This document shows positions 1 to 13,110 of a stretch of DNA of 64,000 nucleotides, in pieces. Source of the stretch: Chrysogorgia sp. JL179-B06 (Eukaryota > Cnidaria > Anthozoa > Scleralcyonacea > Chrysogorgiidae). Location of the stretch: the NCBI GenBank assembly GCA_035772405.1, contig JAYKKM010000228.1, positions 1-64,000 of the forward strand, in the 5' to 3' direction. A program made the position numbers and the translations under genes. The first letter of the stretch is position 1, and the number at the start of each line of letters is the position of its first letter. The notes below the pieces were generated by a model. The model worked only from the letters and a program-made list of their open reading frames with translations, had not been told where the DNA came from and searched no databases.

Positions 1-3000
1 AGCTGGGGCACTGTTTTTGGCTGGCGCACGGGCACTGTTTTTGGCTGGAGCACTGTTATTTGGAGAAATTAGCTGGGGCACTGTTTTAACCTTAGGGTTA
101 AAGCAATTTGTTCTCCATGTATTTGGAGTTTTCTCCTCATGCGAGGTTAAACAGCTTTGTTTTAACGCAACTTTGTTTTGTTTTAGGTCCTCAGCTTCAT
201 TGGCTGGCGCACTTTTTTAACCTTAGGGTTAAAGCAATTTGTTCTCCATGTATTTGGAATTTGTTCCTCATGCGAAGTTTATTGATCACCAACTTTGTTT
301 GGTTTAAGGTCCTCACATTCATTGGCTGGGGCACTGTTTTAACCTTGGGGTTAAAGCAATTTGTTCTCCATGTATTTGGAGAACTTGGCTGGGGCACTGT
401 TTTTGGCTGGATATTTGGAGAAATTAGCTGGGGCACTGTATTTGGAGAAATTAGCAGGGGCACTGTTTTAACCTTAGGGTTAAAGCAATTTGTTCTCCAT
501 GTATTTGGAGTTTGTTCCTCAGCTGAAGTTTATTTATTACCAACTTTTTTTGGTTTAAGGTCCTCATCTTCATTGGCTGGGGCACTGTTTTAACCTTGGG
601 GATAAGCAATTGTTCTCCATGTACATGTATTTGGAGTTTGTTCCTCATGCGAAGTTTATTTGTTACCAACTTTGTTTCTTTAAGGTCCTCATCTTCATTG
701 GCTGGGGCACTGTTTTAACCTTGGGGATAAGCAATTGTTCTCCATGTATTTGGAGTTTGTTCCTCATGCAAGTTTATTTGTTACCAATTTTGTTTCGTTT
801 AAGTTCATCTTCATTGGCTGGGGCACTGTTTTAACCTTGGGGTTAAAGCAATTTGTTCTCCATGTATTTGGAGAACTTGGCTGGGGCACTGTTTTTGGCT
901 GGAGCACTGTATTTAGAGAAATTAGCTGGGGCACTGTTTTTGGCTCGGGCACTGTTTTTTGGCTCGGGCACTGTTTTTGGTGGGGCACTGTATTTGGAGA
1001 AATTAGCTGGGGCACTGTTTTAACCTTAGGGTTAAAGCAATTTGTTCTCCATGTATTTGGAGTTTGTTCCTCATGCGAGGTTAAACAACTTTGTTTTAAC
1101 GCAACTTTGTTTTGTTTTTTTTTAACCTTAGGGTTAAAGCAATTTGTTCTCCATGTATTTGGAGTTTGTTCCTCATGTGAAGTTTATTTTTCACCAACTT
1201 TGTTTAATTTAAGATCCTCACCTTCATTGGCTGGGGCACTGTTTTAACCTTAGGCTCAAAGCAATTTGTTCTCCATGTATTTGGAGAACTTGGCTGGGGC
1301 ACTGTTTTTGGCTGGAGCACTGTATTTGGAGAAATTAGCTGGGCACTGTATTTGGAGAAATTAGCTTGGGCACTGTTTTAACCTTAGGGTTAAAGCAATT
1401 TGTTCTCCATGTATTTGGAGTTTGTTCCTCATCTGAACTTTATTTATTACCAACACTGTTTGGTTTAAGGTCCTCATTTCATTGGCTGGGGCACTGTTTT
1501 AACCTTGGTTAAAGCAATTGTTCTCCATGTACATGTATTTGGAGTTTGTTCCTCATGCGAGGTTTATTTATTTCCAACTTTGTTTAGTTTAAGGTCCTCA
1601 GCTTCATTGGCTGGGTCACTGTTTTAACCTTAGGGTTAAGTAATTTGTTCTCCATGTATTTGGAGTTTGTTCCTCATAAGTTTATTTATTACCAACTTTG
1701 TTTAGTTTAAGGTCCTCAGCTTCATTGGCTGGGGCACTGTTTTAACCTTAGGGTTAAAGCAATTTGTTCTCCATGTATTTGGAGAACTTGGCTGGGGCAC
1801 TGTTTTTGGCTGGGGCACTGTATTTGGAGAAATTAGCTGGGGCACTGTTTTTGGTTCGAGCACTGTTTTTTGGCTCGGGCACTGTTTTTTGGCTCGGGCA
1901 CTGTTTTTTGGCTGGAGCACTGTTTTTGGTGGGGCACTGTATTTGGAGAAATTAGCTGGGGCACTGTTTTAACCTTAGGATTAAAGCAATTTGTTCTCCA
2001 TGTATTTGGAGTTTGTTCCTCATGTGAGGTTTATTTATTTTAACAAACTTTGTTTTGTTTAAAGTCCTCAGCTTCATTGGCTGGGGCACTGTTTTTAACC
2101 TTAGGGTTAAAGCAATTTGTTCTCCATGTATTTGGAGTTTGTTCCTCATGTGAAGTTTATTTATCACCAACTTTGTTTAGTTTAAGGTCCTCACCTTCAT
2201 TGGCTGGGGCACTGTTTTAACCTTAGGCTTAAAGCAATTTGTTCTCCATGTATTTGGAGAACTTGGCTGGGGCACTGTTTTTGGCTGGAGCACTGTATTT
2301 GGAGAAATTAGCTGGGGCACTGTATTTGAAGAACTTGGCTGGGGCACTGTTTTAACCTTAGGGTTAAAGCAATTTGTTCTCCATGTATTTGGAGTTTGTT
2401 CCTCATCTGAAGTTTATTTATTACCAACATTGTTTGGTTTAAGGTCCTCATCTTCATTGGCTGGGGCACTGTTTTAACCTTGGGGATAAGCAATTGTTCT
2501 CCATGTACAAGCATTTGGAGTTTGTTCCTCATGCGAGGTTTATTTATTACCAACTTTGTTTAGTTTAAGGTCCTCAGCTTCTTATGCTGGGACACTGTTT
2601 TAACCTTAGGCTTAAAGCAATTTGTTCTCCATGTATCTGGAGAACTTGGCTGGGGCACTGTTTTTGGCTGGAGCACTTTATTTGGAGAAATTAGCTGGGC
2701 ACTGTATTTGGAGAAATTAGCAGGCGCACTGTTTTAACCTTAGGGTTAAAGCAATTTGTTCCCAGTGTATTTGGAGTTTGTTCCTCATGTGAAGTTTATT
2801 TATCACCAACTTTGTCTAGTTTAAGGTCCTCACCTTCATTGGCTGGGGCACTGTTTTAACCTTAGGCTTAAAGCAATTTGTTCTCCATGTATCTGGAGAA
2901 CTTGGCTGGGGCACTGTTTTTGGCTGGAGCACTTTATTTGGAGAAATTAGCTGGGGCACTGTATTTGGAGAAATTAGCTGGCGCACTGTTTTAACCTTAG

Positions 3001-6000
3001 GGTTAAAGCAATTTGTTCTCCATGTATTTGGAGTTTGTTCCTCATGTGAAGTTTATTTATTACCAACATTGTTTGGTTTAAGGTCCTCATCTTCATTGGC
3101 TGGGGCACTGTTTTAACCTTGGCGATAAGCAATTGTTCTCCATGTACATGCATTTGGAGTTTGTTCCTCATGCGAGGTTTATTTATTACCAACTTTGTTT
3201 AGTTTAAGGTCCTCAGCTTCTTTGGCTGGGACACTGTTTTAACCTTAGCGTTAATGCAATTTGTTCTCCATGTATTTGGAGAACTTGGCTGGGGCACTAT
3301 TTTAGACCGGGGCACTGTATTTGGAGAAATTAGCTGGGGTACTGTTTTAACCTTATGGTTAAAGCAGTTGTTCTCCATGTACATGTATTTGGAGTTTGTT
3401 CCTCATGCAAGGTTTATTTATTTCCAACTTTGTTTAGTTTAAGGTCCTCAGCTTCATTGGCTGGGTCACTGTTTTAACCTTGGCGATAAGCAATTGTTCT
3501 CCATGTACATGCATTTGGAGTTTGTTCCTCATCAATTTGTTCTCCATGTATTTGAAGAACTTGGCTGGGGCACTGTATTTGGAGAAATTGGCTGGGGCAC
3601 TGTTTTAACCTTAGGATTAAAGCAATTTGTTCTCCATGTATTTGGAGTTTGTTCCTCATGTGAGGTTTATTTATTACAAACATTGTTTGGTTTAAAGTCC
3701 TGAGCTTCATCGGCTAGGGCACTGTTTTAACCTTAGGATTAAAGCAATTGTTCTCCATGTATTTGGAGTTTGTTCCTCATGTGAGGTTTATTTATTACCA
3801 ACTTTGTCAGTTTAAGATCCTCACCTTCATTGGCTGGGGCATTGTTTTAACCTTAGGGTTAAAGCAATTTGTTCTCCATGTATTTGGAGTTTGTTCCTCA
3901 TGCGAGGTTAAACAGCTTTGTTTTAACACAACTTTGTTTGGTTTAAGGTCCTCAGCTTCAGTGGCTGGGGCACTGTTTAACCTTAAGTGTTAAAGCAATT
4001 TCTTCTCCATGTATTTGGAGAACTTGTCTGGCGCACTGTTTTTGGCTGGAGCACTATATTTGGAGAAATCAGCTGGGGCACTGTATTTGGAGGAATTAGC
4101 TGGGGCATTGTTTTAACCTTAGGGTTAAAGCAATTTGTTCTCCATGTATTTGGAGTTTGTTCCTCATGTGAGGTTTATTTATTACAAACATTTTTTGGTT
4201 TAAAGTCCTCAGCTTCATTGGCTAGGGCACTGTTTTAACCTTAGGGTTAAAGCAATTTGTTCTCCATGTATTTGGAGTTTTCTCCTCATGCGAGGTTAAA
4301 CAGATTTGTTTTAACACAACTTTGTTTGGTTTAAGGTCCTCAGCTTCATTGGCTGGGCACTGTTTTAACCTTATGGTTAAAGCAATTTGTTCTCCATGTA
4401 TTTGGAGTTTGCTCTTATATGAGGTTAAAACAGCTTTGTTTTAACACAACTTTGTTTGGTTTAAGGTCCTCAGCTTCATTGGCTGGGGCACTGTTTTAAC
4501 CTTAGGGTTAAACAATTGTTCTCCACGTGTTTGGAATTTGTTCCTCATGTGAGGTTTATTTATTACCAACTTTGTTTAATTTAAGGTCCTCGCCTTTATT
4601 GGCTGGGGCACTGTTTTAACTTTATGGTTAAAGCAATTTGTTCCCCATGTATTTGGAGTTTGCTCCTCATGTGAGGTTAAAACAGCTTTGTTTTAACACA
4701 ACTTCGTTTGGTTTAAGGTCCTCAGCTTCATTGGCTGGTGCATTGTTTTAACTTTATGGTTAATCCAATTTGTTCTATGTATTTCGAGTTTGTTCCTCGT
4801 GTGAGGTTTATTTATTACAAACATTTTTTGGTTTAAAGTCCTCAGCTTCATCGGCTAGGGCACTGTTTTAACCGTAGGGTTAAAGCAATTTGTTTCCCAT
4901 GTATTTGGAGTTTGCTCCTCATATGAGGTTAAAACAGATTTGTTTTAACACAACTTTGTTTGGTTTAAGGTCCTCAGCTTCATTGGCTGGGCACTGTTTT
5001 AACCTTATGGTTAAAGCAATTTGTTCTCCATGTATTTGGAGTTTGCTCTTTATATGAGGTTAAAACAGCTTTGTTTTAACACAACTTTGTTTGGTTTAAG
5101 GTCCTCAGCTACATTAGCTGGGGTACTGTTTTAATCTTCGGGTTAAGCAATTGTTCTGCATGTATTTGGAATTTGTTCCTCATGCGAAGTTTATTTATCA
5201 CCAACTTTGTTTGGTTTAATGTCCTCACCTTCATTGGCTGGGGCACTGTTTTAACCTTGGGGTTAAGAAATTTGTTCTTCATGTATTTTGAGAACTTGGC
5301 TGGGACACTGTTTTTGGCTGGAGCACTGTATTTGGTGAAATTGGCTGGGGCACTTTTTTAACATTAGGGTTAAAGCAATTTGTTCTCCATGTATTTGGAG
5401 AACTTGACTGGGGCACTGTTTTGGCTGGAGCACTGTATTTGGAGAAATTAGCTGGGGCACTGTTTTTGGCTCGGGCACTGTTTTTTGGCTCGGGCACTGT
5501 TTTTGGTGCACTGTTTCAAACTTATCGTTAAAGCAATTTGTTCTCCATGTATTTGGAGAAATTAGCTGGGGCACGGTATTTGGAGAAATTAGCAGGGGCA
5601 CTGTTTTAACCTTAGGGTTAAAGCAATTTGTTCTCCATGTATTTGGAGTTTGTTCCTCATCTGAAGTTTATTTATTACCAACTTAGTTTGGTTTAAGGTC
5701 CTCATCTTCATTGGCTGGGCACTGTTTTAACCTTGGGGAAAAGCAATTTTTCTCCATGTACATGTATTTGGAGTTTGTTCCTCATGCGAAGTTTATTTGT
5801 TACCAATTTTGTTTCGTTTAAGGTCCTGATCTTCATTGGCTGGGGCACTGTTTTAACCTTGTGGTTAAACAATTAGTTCTCCATGTATTTAGAGAACTTG
5901 GCTGGGGCACTGTTTTTGGCTGGGGTGTATTTAGAGAAATTAGCTGGAGCACTGTATTTAGAGAAATTAGCTGGGGCACTGTATTTAGAGAAATTAGCTG

Positions 6001-7845
6001 GGGCACTGTATTTGGGGAAATTAGCTGGGGTACTGTTTCAACCTTAGGGTTAAGCAATATGTTCTCCATGTATTTGGAGAACTTGGTTGGGGCACTGTTT
6101 TTGGCTCGGGCACAGTATTTAGTGAAATTGGCTGAGGCACTGTTTTAACATTAAGTTTAAAGAAATGTGTTCTCCATGTATTTGGAGTTTGTTCCTCGTG
6201 TGAGGTTTATTTATCACCAACTTTGTTTTAGTTTAACAGCTTCATTGGCTTGGGCACTATTTTAACCTTAGGGTTAAAGCAATTTGTTCTCCATGTATTT
6301 GGAGTTTGTTCCTCGTGTGACGTTTATTTTTCACCAACTTTGTTTGATTTAAGATCCTCCCTTCATTGGCTGGGGCACTGTTTTAACCTTAGGCTTAAAG
6401 CAATTTGTTCTCCATGTATTTGGAGAACTTGGCTGGGGCACTGTTTTTGGCTGGAGCGCTGTATTTGGAGAAATTAGCTGGGGCACCATATTTGGAGAAA
6501 TTAGCTTGGGCACTGTTTTAACCTTAGGGTTAAAGAAATTTGTTCTCCATGTATTTGGAGTGTTAAAGCAATTTGTTCTCCATGTATTTGGAGAACTTTG
6601 CTGGGACACTGTTTTTGGCTGGAGCACTGTATTTGGAGAATTAGCTGGGGTACTGCATTTGCAGAAATTAGCTGGGGCACTGTTTTAACCTTATGGTTAA
6701 AGCAGTTGTTCTCCATGTACATGTATTTGGAGTTTGTTCCTCATGCAAGGTTTATTTATTACCAACTTTGTTTAGTTTAAGGTCCTCAGCTTCTTATGCT
6801 GGGACACTGTTTTAACCTTAGCGTTAATGCAATTTGTTCTCCATGTATTTGGAGAACTTGGCTGGGGCACTATTTTTGACCGGGGCACTGTATTTGGAGA
6901 AATTAGCTGGGGTACTGTTTTAACCTTATGGTTAAAGCAGTTGTTCTCCATGTACATGTATTTGGAGTTTGTTCCTCATGCGAGGTTTATTTATTACCAA
7001 CTTTGTTTAGTTTAAGGTCCTCAGCTTCTTATGCTGGGACACTGTTTTAACCTTAGCGTTAATGCAATTTGTTCTCCGTGTATTTGGAGAACCTGGCTGG
7101 TGCACTGTTTTTGGCTGCAGCATTGTATTTGGAGAAATTAGCTGGGGCACTGTATTTGGAGAAATTAGCTGGGCACTGTTTTAACCTTAGGATTAAAGCA
7201 ATTTGTTCTCCATGTATTTGGAGTTTGTTCTTCATGCGAAGTTTATTTATTACCAATTTTGTTTGGTTTAAGGTCCTCAAGTTCATTGGCTGGGGGACTG
7301 TTTTAACCTTGGGGTTAAACAATTTGTTCTCCATGTATTTGAAGAACTTGGCTGGAGAAATTGGCTGGTGCGTTGTTTTAACCTTAGGGTTGATGAAATT
7401 TGTTCTCCATGTATTTGGAGTTTGTTCTTCATGCGAAGTTTATTTATTACCAATTTTGTTTCGTTTAAGATCCTCACGTTCATTGGCTGGTGCGTTGTTT
7501 TAACCTTAGGGTTAAAGAAATTTGTTCTCCATGTATTTGGAGTTTGTTCCTCATGTGAGGTTTATTTATCAACAACTTTGTTTAGTTCACTGTTTTAACC
7601 TTAGGGTTAAAGCAATTTGTTCTCCATGTATGCGGAGTTTTAAAGCAATTTGTTCTCCATGTATTTGGAGAACTTGGCTGGGGCACTGGTTTTGGCTGGG
7701 GCACTGTATTTGGTGAAATTGGCTGCGGCATCGTTTTAATATTAGTGTTAAAGAAATTTGTTGTCCATGTATTTGGAGTGTTAAAGCAATTTGTTCTCCA
7801 TGTATTTGGAGTTTTCTCCTCATGCGAGGTTAAACAGCTTTGTTT
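1..7845. repeat. Higher-order satellite array
   Basis: The whole stretch is built from two alternating modules sharing a core that reads TTAACCTTAGGGTTAA, then AAGCAATTTG, then TTCTCCATGTATTTGGA. After the core, module A continues with GTTTGTTCCTCATG and AAGTTTATTTATTACCAAC up to TCATTGGCTGGGGCACTG. Module B continues with GAACTTGGCTGGGGCACTG and short internal repeats of about 18-27 bp (for example GGCTCGGGCACTGTTTTT and GAAATTAGCTGGGGCACTG). Module order and number vary. Two small palindromes recur in the core: TTAACC/GGTTAA, and in module B TTCTCCA/TGGAGAA. Short open frames in this region are by-products of the repeat; I see no gene. Confidence 0.95.
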
Positions 7846-10800
7846 TAACTTCGACTGTAGTAAACTTCGACTGTAGTAAACTTCGACTGTAGTAAACTTC
7901 GACTGTAGTAAACTTCGACTGTAGTAAACTTCGACTGTAGTAAACTTCGACTGTAGTAAACTTCGACTGTAGTAAACTTCGACTGTAGTAAACTTCGACT
8001 GTAGTAAACTTCGACTGTAGTAAACTTCGACTGTAGTAAACTTCGACTGTAGTAAACTTCGACTGTAGTAAACTTCGACTGTAGTAAACTTCGACTGTAG
8101 TAAACTTCGACTGTAGTAAACTTCGACTGTAGTAAACTTCGACTGTAGTAAACTTCGACTGTAGTAAACTTCGACTGTAGTAAACTTCGACTGTAGTAAA
8201 CTTCGACTGTAGTAAACTTCGACTGTAGTAAACTTCGACTGTAGTAAACTTCGACTGTAGTAAACTTCGACTGTAGTAAACTTCGACTGTAGTAAACTTG
8301 CACTGTAGTAAACTTGCACTGTAGTAAACTTGCACTGTAGTAAGCTTCGACTGTAGTAAGCTTCGACTGTAGTAAGCTTCGACTGTAGTAAGCTTCGACT
8401 GTAGTAAGCTTCGACTGTAGTAAGCTTCGACTGTAGTAAGCTTCGACTGTAGTAAGCTTCGACTGTAGTAAGCTTCGACTGTAGTAAGCTTCGACTGTAG
8501 TAAGCTTCGACTGTAGTAAGCTTCGACTGTAGTAAGCTTCGACTGTAGTAAGCTTCGACTGTAGTAAGCTTCGACTGTAGTAAGCTTCGACTGTAGTAAG
8601 CTTCGACTGTAGTAAGCTTCGACTGTAGTAAGCTTGGACTGTTGTAAGCTTGGACTGTTGTAAGCTTGGACTGTTGTAAGCTGGGACTGTTGTAAGCTGG
8701 GACTGTTGTAAGCTGGGACTGTTGTAAGCTCGGACTGTTGTAAGCTCGGACTGTTGTAAGCTCGGACTGTTGTAAGCTCGGACTGTTGTAAGCTCGGACT
8801 GTTGTAAGCTCGGACTGTTGTAAGCTCGGACTGTTGTAAGCTCGGACTGTTGTAAGCTCGGACTGTTGTAAGCTCGGACTGACTGTTGTAAGCTCGGACT
8901 GACTGTTGTAAGCTCGGACTGACTGTTGTAAGCTCGGACTGACTGTTGTAAGCTCGGACTGACTGTTGTAAGCTCGGACTGACTGTTGTAAGCTCGGACT
9001 GACTGTTGTAAGCTCGGACTGACTGTTGTAAGCTCGGACTGACTGTTGTAAGCTCGGACTGACTGTTGTAAGCTCGGACTGACTGTTGTAAGCTCGGACT
9101 GACGGTTGTAAGCTCGGACTGACTGTTGTAAGCTCGGACTGACTGTTGTAAGCTCGGACTGACTGTTGTAAGCTCGGACTGACTGTTGTAAGCTCGGACT
9201 GACTGTTGTAAGCTCGGACTGACTGTTGTAAGCTCGGACTGACTGTTGTAAGCTCGGACTGACTGTTGTAAGCTCGGACTGACTGTTGTAAGCTCGGACT
9301 GACTGTTGTAAGCTCGGACTGACTGTTGTAAGCTCGGACTGACTGTTGTAAAGCTCGGACTGACTGTTGTAAGCTCGGACTGACTAATGTAAGCTCGGAC
9401 TGACTGTTGTAAGCTCGGACTGACTGTTGTAAGCTCGGACTGACTGTTGTAAGCTCGGACTGACTGTTGTAAGCTCGGACTGACTGTTGTAAGCTCGGAC
9501 TGACTGTTGTAAGCTCGGACTGACTGTTGTAAGCTCGGACTGACTGTTGTAAGCTCGGACTGACTGTTGTAAGCTCGGACTGACTGTTGTAAGCTCGGAC
9601 TGACTGTTGTAAGCTCGGACTGACTGTTGTAAGCTCGGACTGACTGTTGTAAGCTCGGACTGACTGTTGTAAGCTCGGACTGACTGTTGTAAGCTCGGAC
9701 TGACTGTTGTAAGCTCGGACTGACTGTTGTAAGCTCGGACTGACTGTTGTAAGCTCGGACTGACTGTTGTAAGCTCGGACTGACTGTTGTAAGCTCGGAC
9801 TGACTGTTGTAAGCTCGGACTGACTGTTGTAAGCTCGGACTGACTGTTGTAAGCTCGGACTGACTGTTGTAAGCTCGGACTGACTGTTGTAAGCTCGGAC
9901 TGACTGTTGTAAGCTCGGACTGACTGTTGTAAGCTCGGACTGACTGTTGTAAGCTCGGACTGACTGTTGTAAGCTCGGACTGACTGTTGTAAGCTCGGAC
10001 TGACTGTTGTAAGCTCGGACTGACTGTTGTAAGCTCGGACTGACTGTTGTAAGCTCGGACTGACTGTTGTAAGCTCGGACTGACTGTTGTAAGCTCGGAC
10101 TGACTGTTGTAAGCTCGGACTGACTGTTGTAAGCTCGGACTGACTGTTGTAAGCTCGGACTGACTGTTGTAAGCTCGGACTGACTGTTGTAAGCTCGGAC
10201 TGACTGTTGTAAGCTCGGACTGACTGTTGTAAGCTCGGACTGACTGTTGTAAGCTCGGACTGACTGTTGTAAGCTCGGACTGACTGTTGTAAGCTCGGAC
10301 TGACTGTTGTAAGCTCGGACTGACTGTTGTAAGCTCGGACTGACTGTTGTAAGCTCGGACTGACTGTTGTAAGCTCGGACTGACTGTTGTAAGCTCGGAC
10401 TGACTGTTGTAAGCTCGGACTGACTGTTGTAAGCTCGGACTGACTGTTGTAAGCTCGGACTGACTGTTGTAAGCTCGGACTGACTGTTGTAAGCTCGGAC
10501 TGACTGTTGTAAGCTCGGACTGACTGTTGTAAGCTCGGACTGACTGTTGTAAGCTCGGACTGACTGTTGTAAGCTCGGACTGACTGTTGTAAGCTCGGAC
10601 TGACTGTTGTAAGCTCGGACTGACTGTTGTAAGCTCGGACTGACTGTTGTAAGCTCGGACTGACTGTGGAATGCTCGGACTGACTGTTGTAAGCTCGGAC
10701 TGACTGTTGTAAGCTCGGACTGACTGTTGTAAGCTCGGACTGACTGTTGTAAGCTCGGACTGACTGTTGTAAGCTCGGACTGACTGTTGTAAGCTCGGAC

Positions 10801-11761
10801 TGACTGTTGTAAGCTCGGACTGACTGTTGTAAGCTCGGACTGACTGTTGTAAGCTCGGACTGACTGTTGTAAGCTCGGACTGACTGTTGTAAGCTCGGAC
10901 TGACTGTTGTAAGCTCGGACTGACTGTTGTAAGCTCGGACTGACTGTTGTAAGCTCGGACTGACTGTTGTAAGCTCGGACTGACTGTTGTAAGCTCGGAC
11001 TGTTGTAAGCTCGGACTGTTGTAAGCTCGGACTGTTGTAAGCTCGGACTGTTGTAAGCTCGGACTGTTGTAAGCTCGGACTGTTGTAAGCTCGGACTGTT
11101 GTAAGCTCGGACTGTTGTAAGCTCGGACTGTTGTAAGCTCCGACTGTTGTAAGCTCCGACTGTTGTAAGCTCCGACTGTTGTAAGCTCCGACTGTTGTAA
11201 GCTCCGACTGTTGTAAGCTCCGACTGTTGTAAGCTCCGACTGTTGTAAGCTCCGACTGTTGTAAGCTCCGACTGTTGTAAGCTCCGACTGTTGTAAGCTC
11301 CGACTGTTGTAAGCTCCGACTGTTGTAAGCTCCGACTGTTGTAAGCTCCGACTGTTGTAAGCTCCGACTGTTGTAAGCTCCGACTGTTGTAAGCTCCGAC
11401 TGTTGTAAGCTCCGACTGTTGTAAGCTCCGACTGTTGTAAGCTCCGACTGTTGTAAGCTCCGACTGTTGTAAGCTCCGACTGTTGTAAGCTCCGACTGTT
11501 GTAAGCTCCGACTGTTGTAAGCTCCGACTGTTGTAAGCTCCGACTGTTGTAAGCTCCGACTGTTGTAAGCTCCGACTGTTGTAAGCTCCGACTGTTGTAA
11601 GCTTCGACTGTTGTAAGCTTCGACTGTTGTAAGCTTCGACTGTTGTAAGCTTCGACTGTTGTAAGCTTCGACTGTTGTAAGCTTCGACTGTTGTAAGCTT
11701 CGACTGTTGTAAGCTTCGACTGTTGTAAGCTTCGACTGTTGTAAGCTTCGACTGTTGTAAG
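7846..11761. repeat. Layered 16/20-bp minisatellite
   Basis: An uninterrupted tandem array. In order: about 27 copies of a 16-mer CTTCGACTGTAGTAAA (to about 8295), three CTTGCACTGTAGTAAA-type units, about 18 of AGCTTCGACTGTAGTA (to about 8633), then a few each of AGCTTGGACTGTTGTA and AGCTGGGACTGTTGTA, and about nine of AGCTCGGACTGTTGTA. A long block of about 106 copies of the 20-mer AGCTCGGACTGACTGTTGTA follows (about 8872-10990). After it come AGCTCGGACTGTTGTA, then about 29 AGCTCCGACTGTTGTA and about 10 AGCTTCGACTGTTGTA. The 20-mer is the 16-mer with an internal GACT duplication. The minus strand is open for 825 codons only because neither unit creates a stop in that frame. There are no spacers, so this is not CRISPR. 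Confidence 0.97.
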
Positions 11762-11769
11762 AATTAGTA

Positions 11770-12813
11770 AAGATTGAACGTAAAATTAGTAAAGATGCCG
11801 GAGTTGAAGTGAAATAAAGAAGAAACCCAAAGAAATAAAATGAGAACTGAAGCCTCCGCATAATAATAGTCCACCCATGTTATCTATCAAAATATGTTGC
11901 GAAACAGGTTTTTACAAATCCTTGCCCCTGTAACAGCACATTTAATTTCCTGAATGGTAGGATAGCGTCTCACCGGCAATTACAATTTTACTTCCATGAG
12001 GATGCAAAACAATGTGAATCTGTTGCTTTTACTCTATTATAAACGAAGGTTTTGTAATGATGAATGAGGATAAACATCAACAACATACGTCATATGTACG
12101 CTCTGCTATTAAATTAAGCGGAAACATAAGTTGAGCTTGTGAGAATGAATGGTTCCTTTCCTCGCGCACATATTTTCGCTCTCTTTAGCCGCCATAGAAA
12201 CAAATTCGTCTTTAAACAAATATCTCTAGAAATAATCAAGAGACACTGACAGACTTGTAGTAGGACTTGTTAAGATATACTATAGTGTACTTACTTGAAT
12301 AATTGATTCCATTGCCATCAAATCCAGTATTGCACTCACAATAAAGCCACTTTCAATAGAATTAACACAGGTGGAATTCATATTGCATAAAGAAGAATTG
12401 GAATTGTCTGCTAAATAAATAGAATAAGATGAATGTTATGGTTGAAAAAGCCTTCTCTAAATTTATCAATGTACTTGCTTGTACAATTGGTTCTATTGAC
12501 ATTAAATCCGCTATTGCACTCACAATAAAGAGATTTTCAGTAGATTGAATAAAAGTAGCAATATGGCATAAAGAACCATATTGCAATTGTTTGAACAACG
12601 AACAAATAACGAACAGCAAACAAGTCTTTAAACGACCACATTAGGCACTTGAATATCTAAGGCGCAGCGACCTCGCGACCTGTCCCTCAAAACGTCAACG
12701 AACAGCGCGAATTTAAGCATTTGAAAGAATCGATGGTCAATTGACTACCGTATTTGATGTTTGAAGCTTGTTTTATTACCTTCAAACGGTCCAGTTCTGC
12801 GAAAACGATTGTA
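11770..12813. repeat. Host segment copy 1, left part
   Basis: This sequence recurs almost unchanged at about 61047-62137, and its continuation recurs beyond the big transposon at 60522. It therefore forms the left half of a roughly 1.55-kb tandem duplication unit broken by the 47.7-kb insertion at 12814. It holds decayed EGF-like exons (listed separately). It may also hold a short coding exon on the minus strand that straddles the insertion point: in the unbroken copy a minus-strand frame runs through about 62200-62107 to a GTAATA donor. That exon is a weak suggestion only. Confidence 0.85.
12295..12610 (-). pseudogene. Two decayed EGF-like exons
   Basis: On the minus strand, two related stretches of about 120-130 bp each contain an EGF signature: CNMNSTCVNSIESGF followed after a one-base frame break by CECNTGFDGNG, and a second, more damaged one with CECNSGFNVN. 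The first ends at a GTAAGT donor (12289-12294). The spacing of cysteines and the GFxGNG turn are typical of EGF domains. The same frame break near the CxC occurs in copy 2 (about 61621-61930), so the damage predates the duplication. The parent gene cannot be named. This is probably the relic of an extracellular multi-EGF protein. Confidence 0.5.
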
Positions 12814-13110
12814 CACTCTAAAAAAAAGTGTGTTAAAATAACACACCTTTTTTGTCCAGAATTTAACACACCTTAACGTGTGTTGAATAACACACCTTAA
12901 GGTGTGTTATTTGCTTGTCCAAAATTTAACACGTTTTAAGGTGTGTTTTCTGAAAAGGTGTGTTATGCAACACACCAAGGTGTGTTAGTCAACACACCAA
13001 GGTGTGTTATTCAACACACCAAGGTGTGTTACTTAAAACACCTCCAGCTGCTTTTTAGGTGTGTTACTTAACACACCTCTCGGTGTTTTTAGGTGTTATT
13101 AAGCACATCT
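12814..13110. repeat. Left terminal/subterminal repeat of CMC element
   Basis: Starts with CACTCTAAAAAAAAGTGTG and runs through about a dozen AACACACC or GGTGTGTT half-sites, many paired as perfect palindromes such as AACACACCAAGGTGTGTT. Subterminal arrays of short palindromic motifs are characteristic of CACTA-type elements, where they bind the element's own protein. The matching array is at the other end (60150-60519). Confidence 0.9.

Noticed and set aside
1..7845. Telomere or subtelomere because of TTAGGG within units
   Set aside because: TTAGGG occurs once per unit inside TTAACCTTAGGGTTAA and is not tandem.
7846..11761. CRISPR-like array
   Set aside because: Units are contiguous 16/20-mers with no unique spacers, in eukaryotic DNA.
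9384..11861. 825-codon minus-strand open frame with signal-like start
   Set aside because: It is the minisatellite read in a stop-free frame. The non-repeat start region also occurs near 61070-61160 without the array and without an open gene.
12362..12619. 85-codon minus-strand ORF, also at 61687-61944
   Set aside because: The frame runs out of register with the EGF cysteines for most of its length; the conserved signal is the decayed EGF exon, not this frame.
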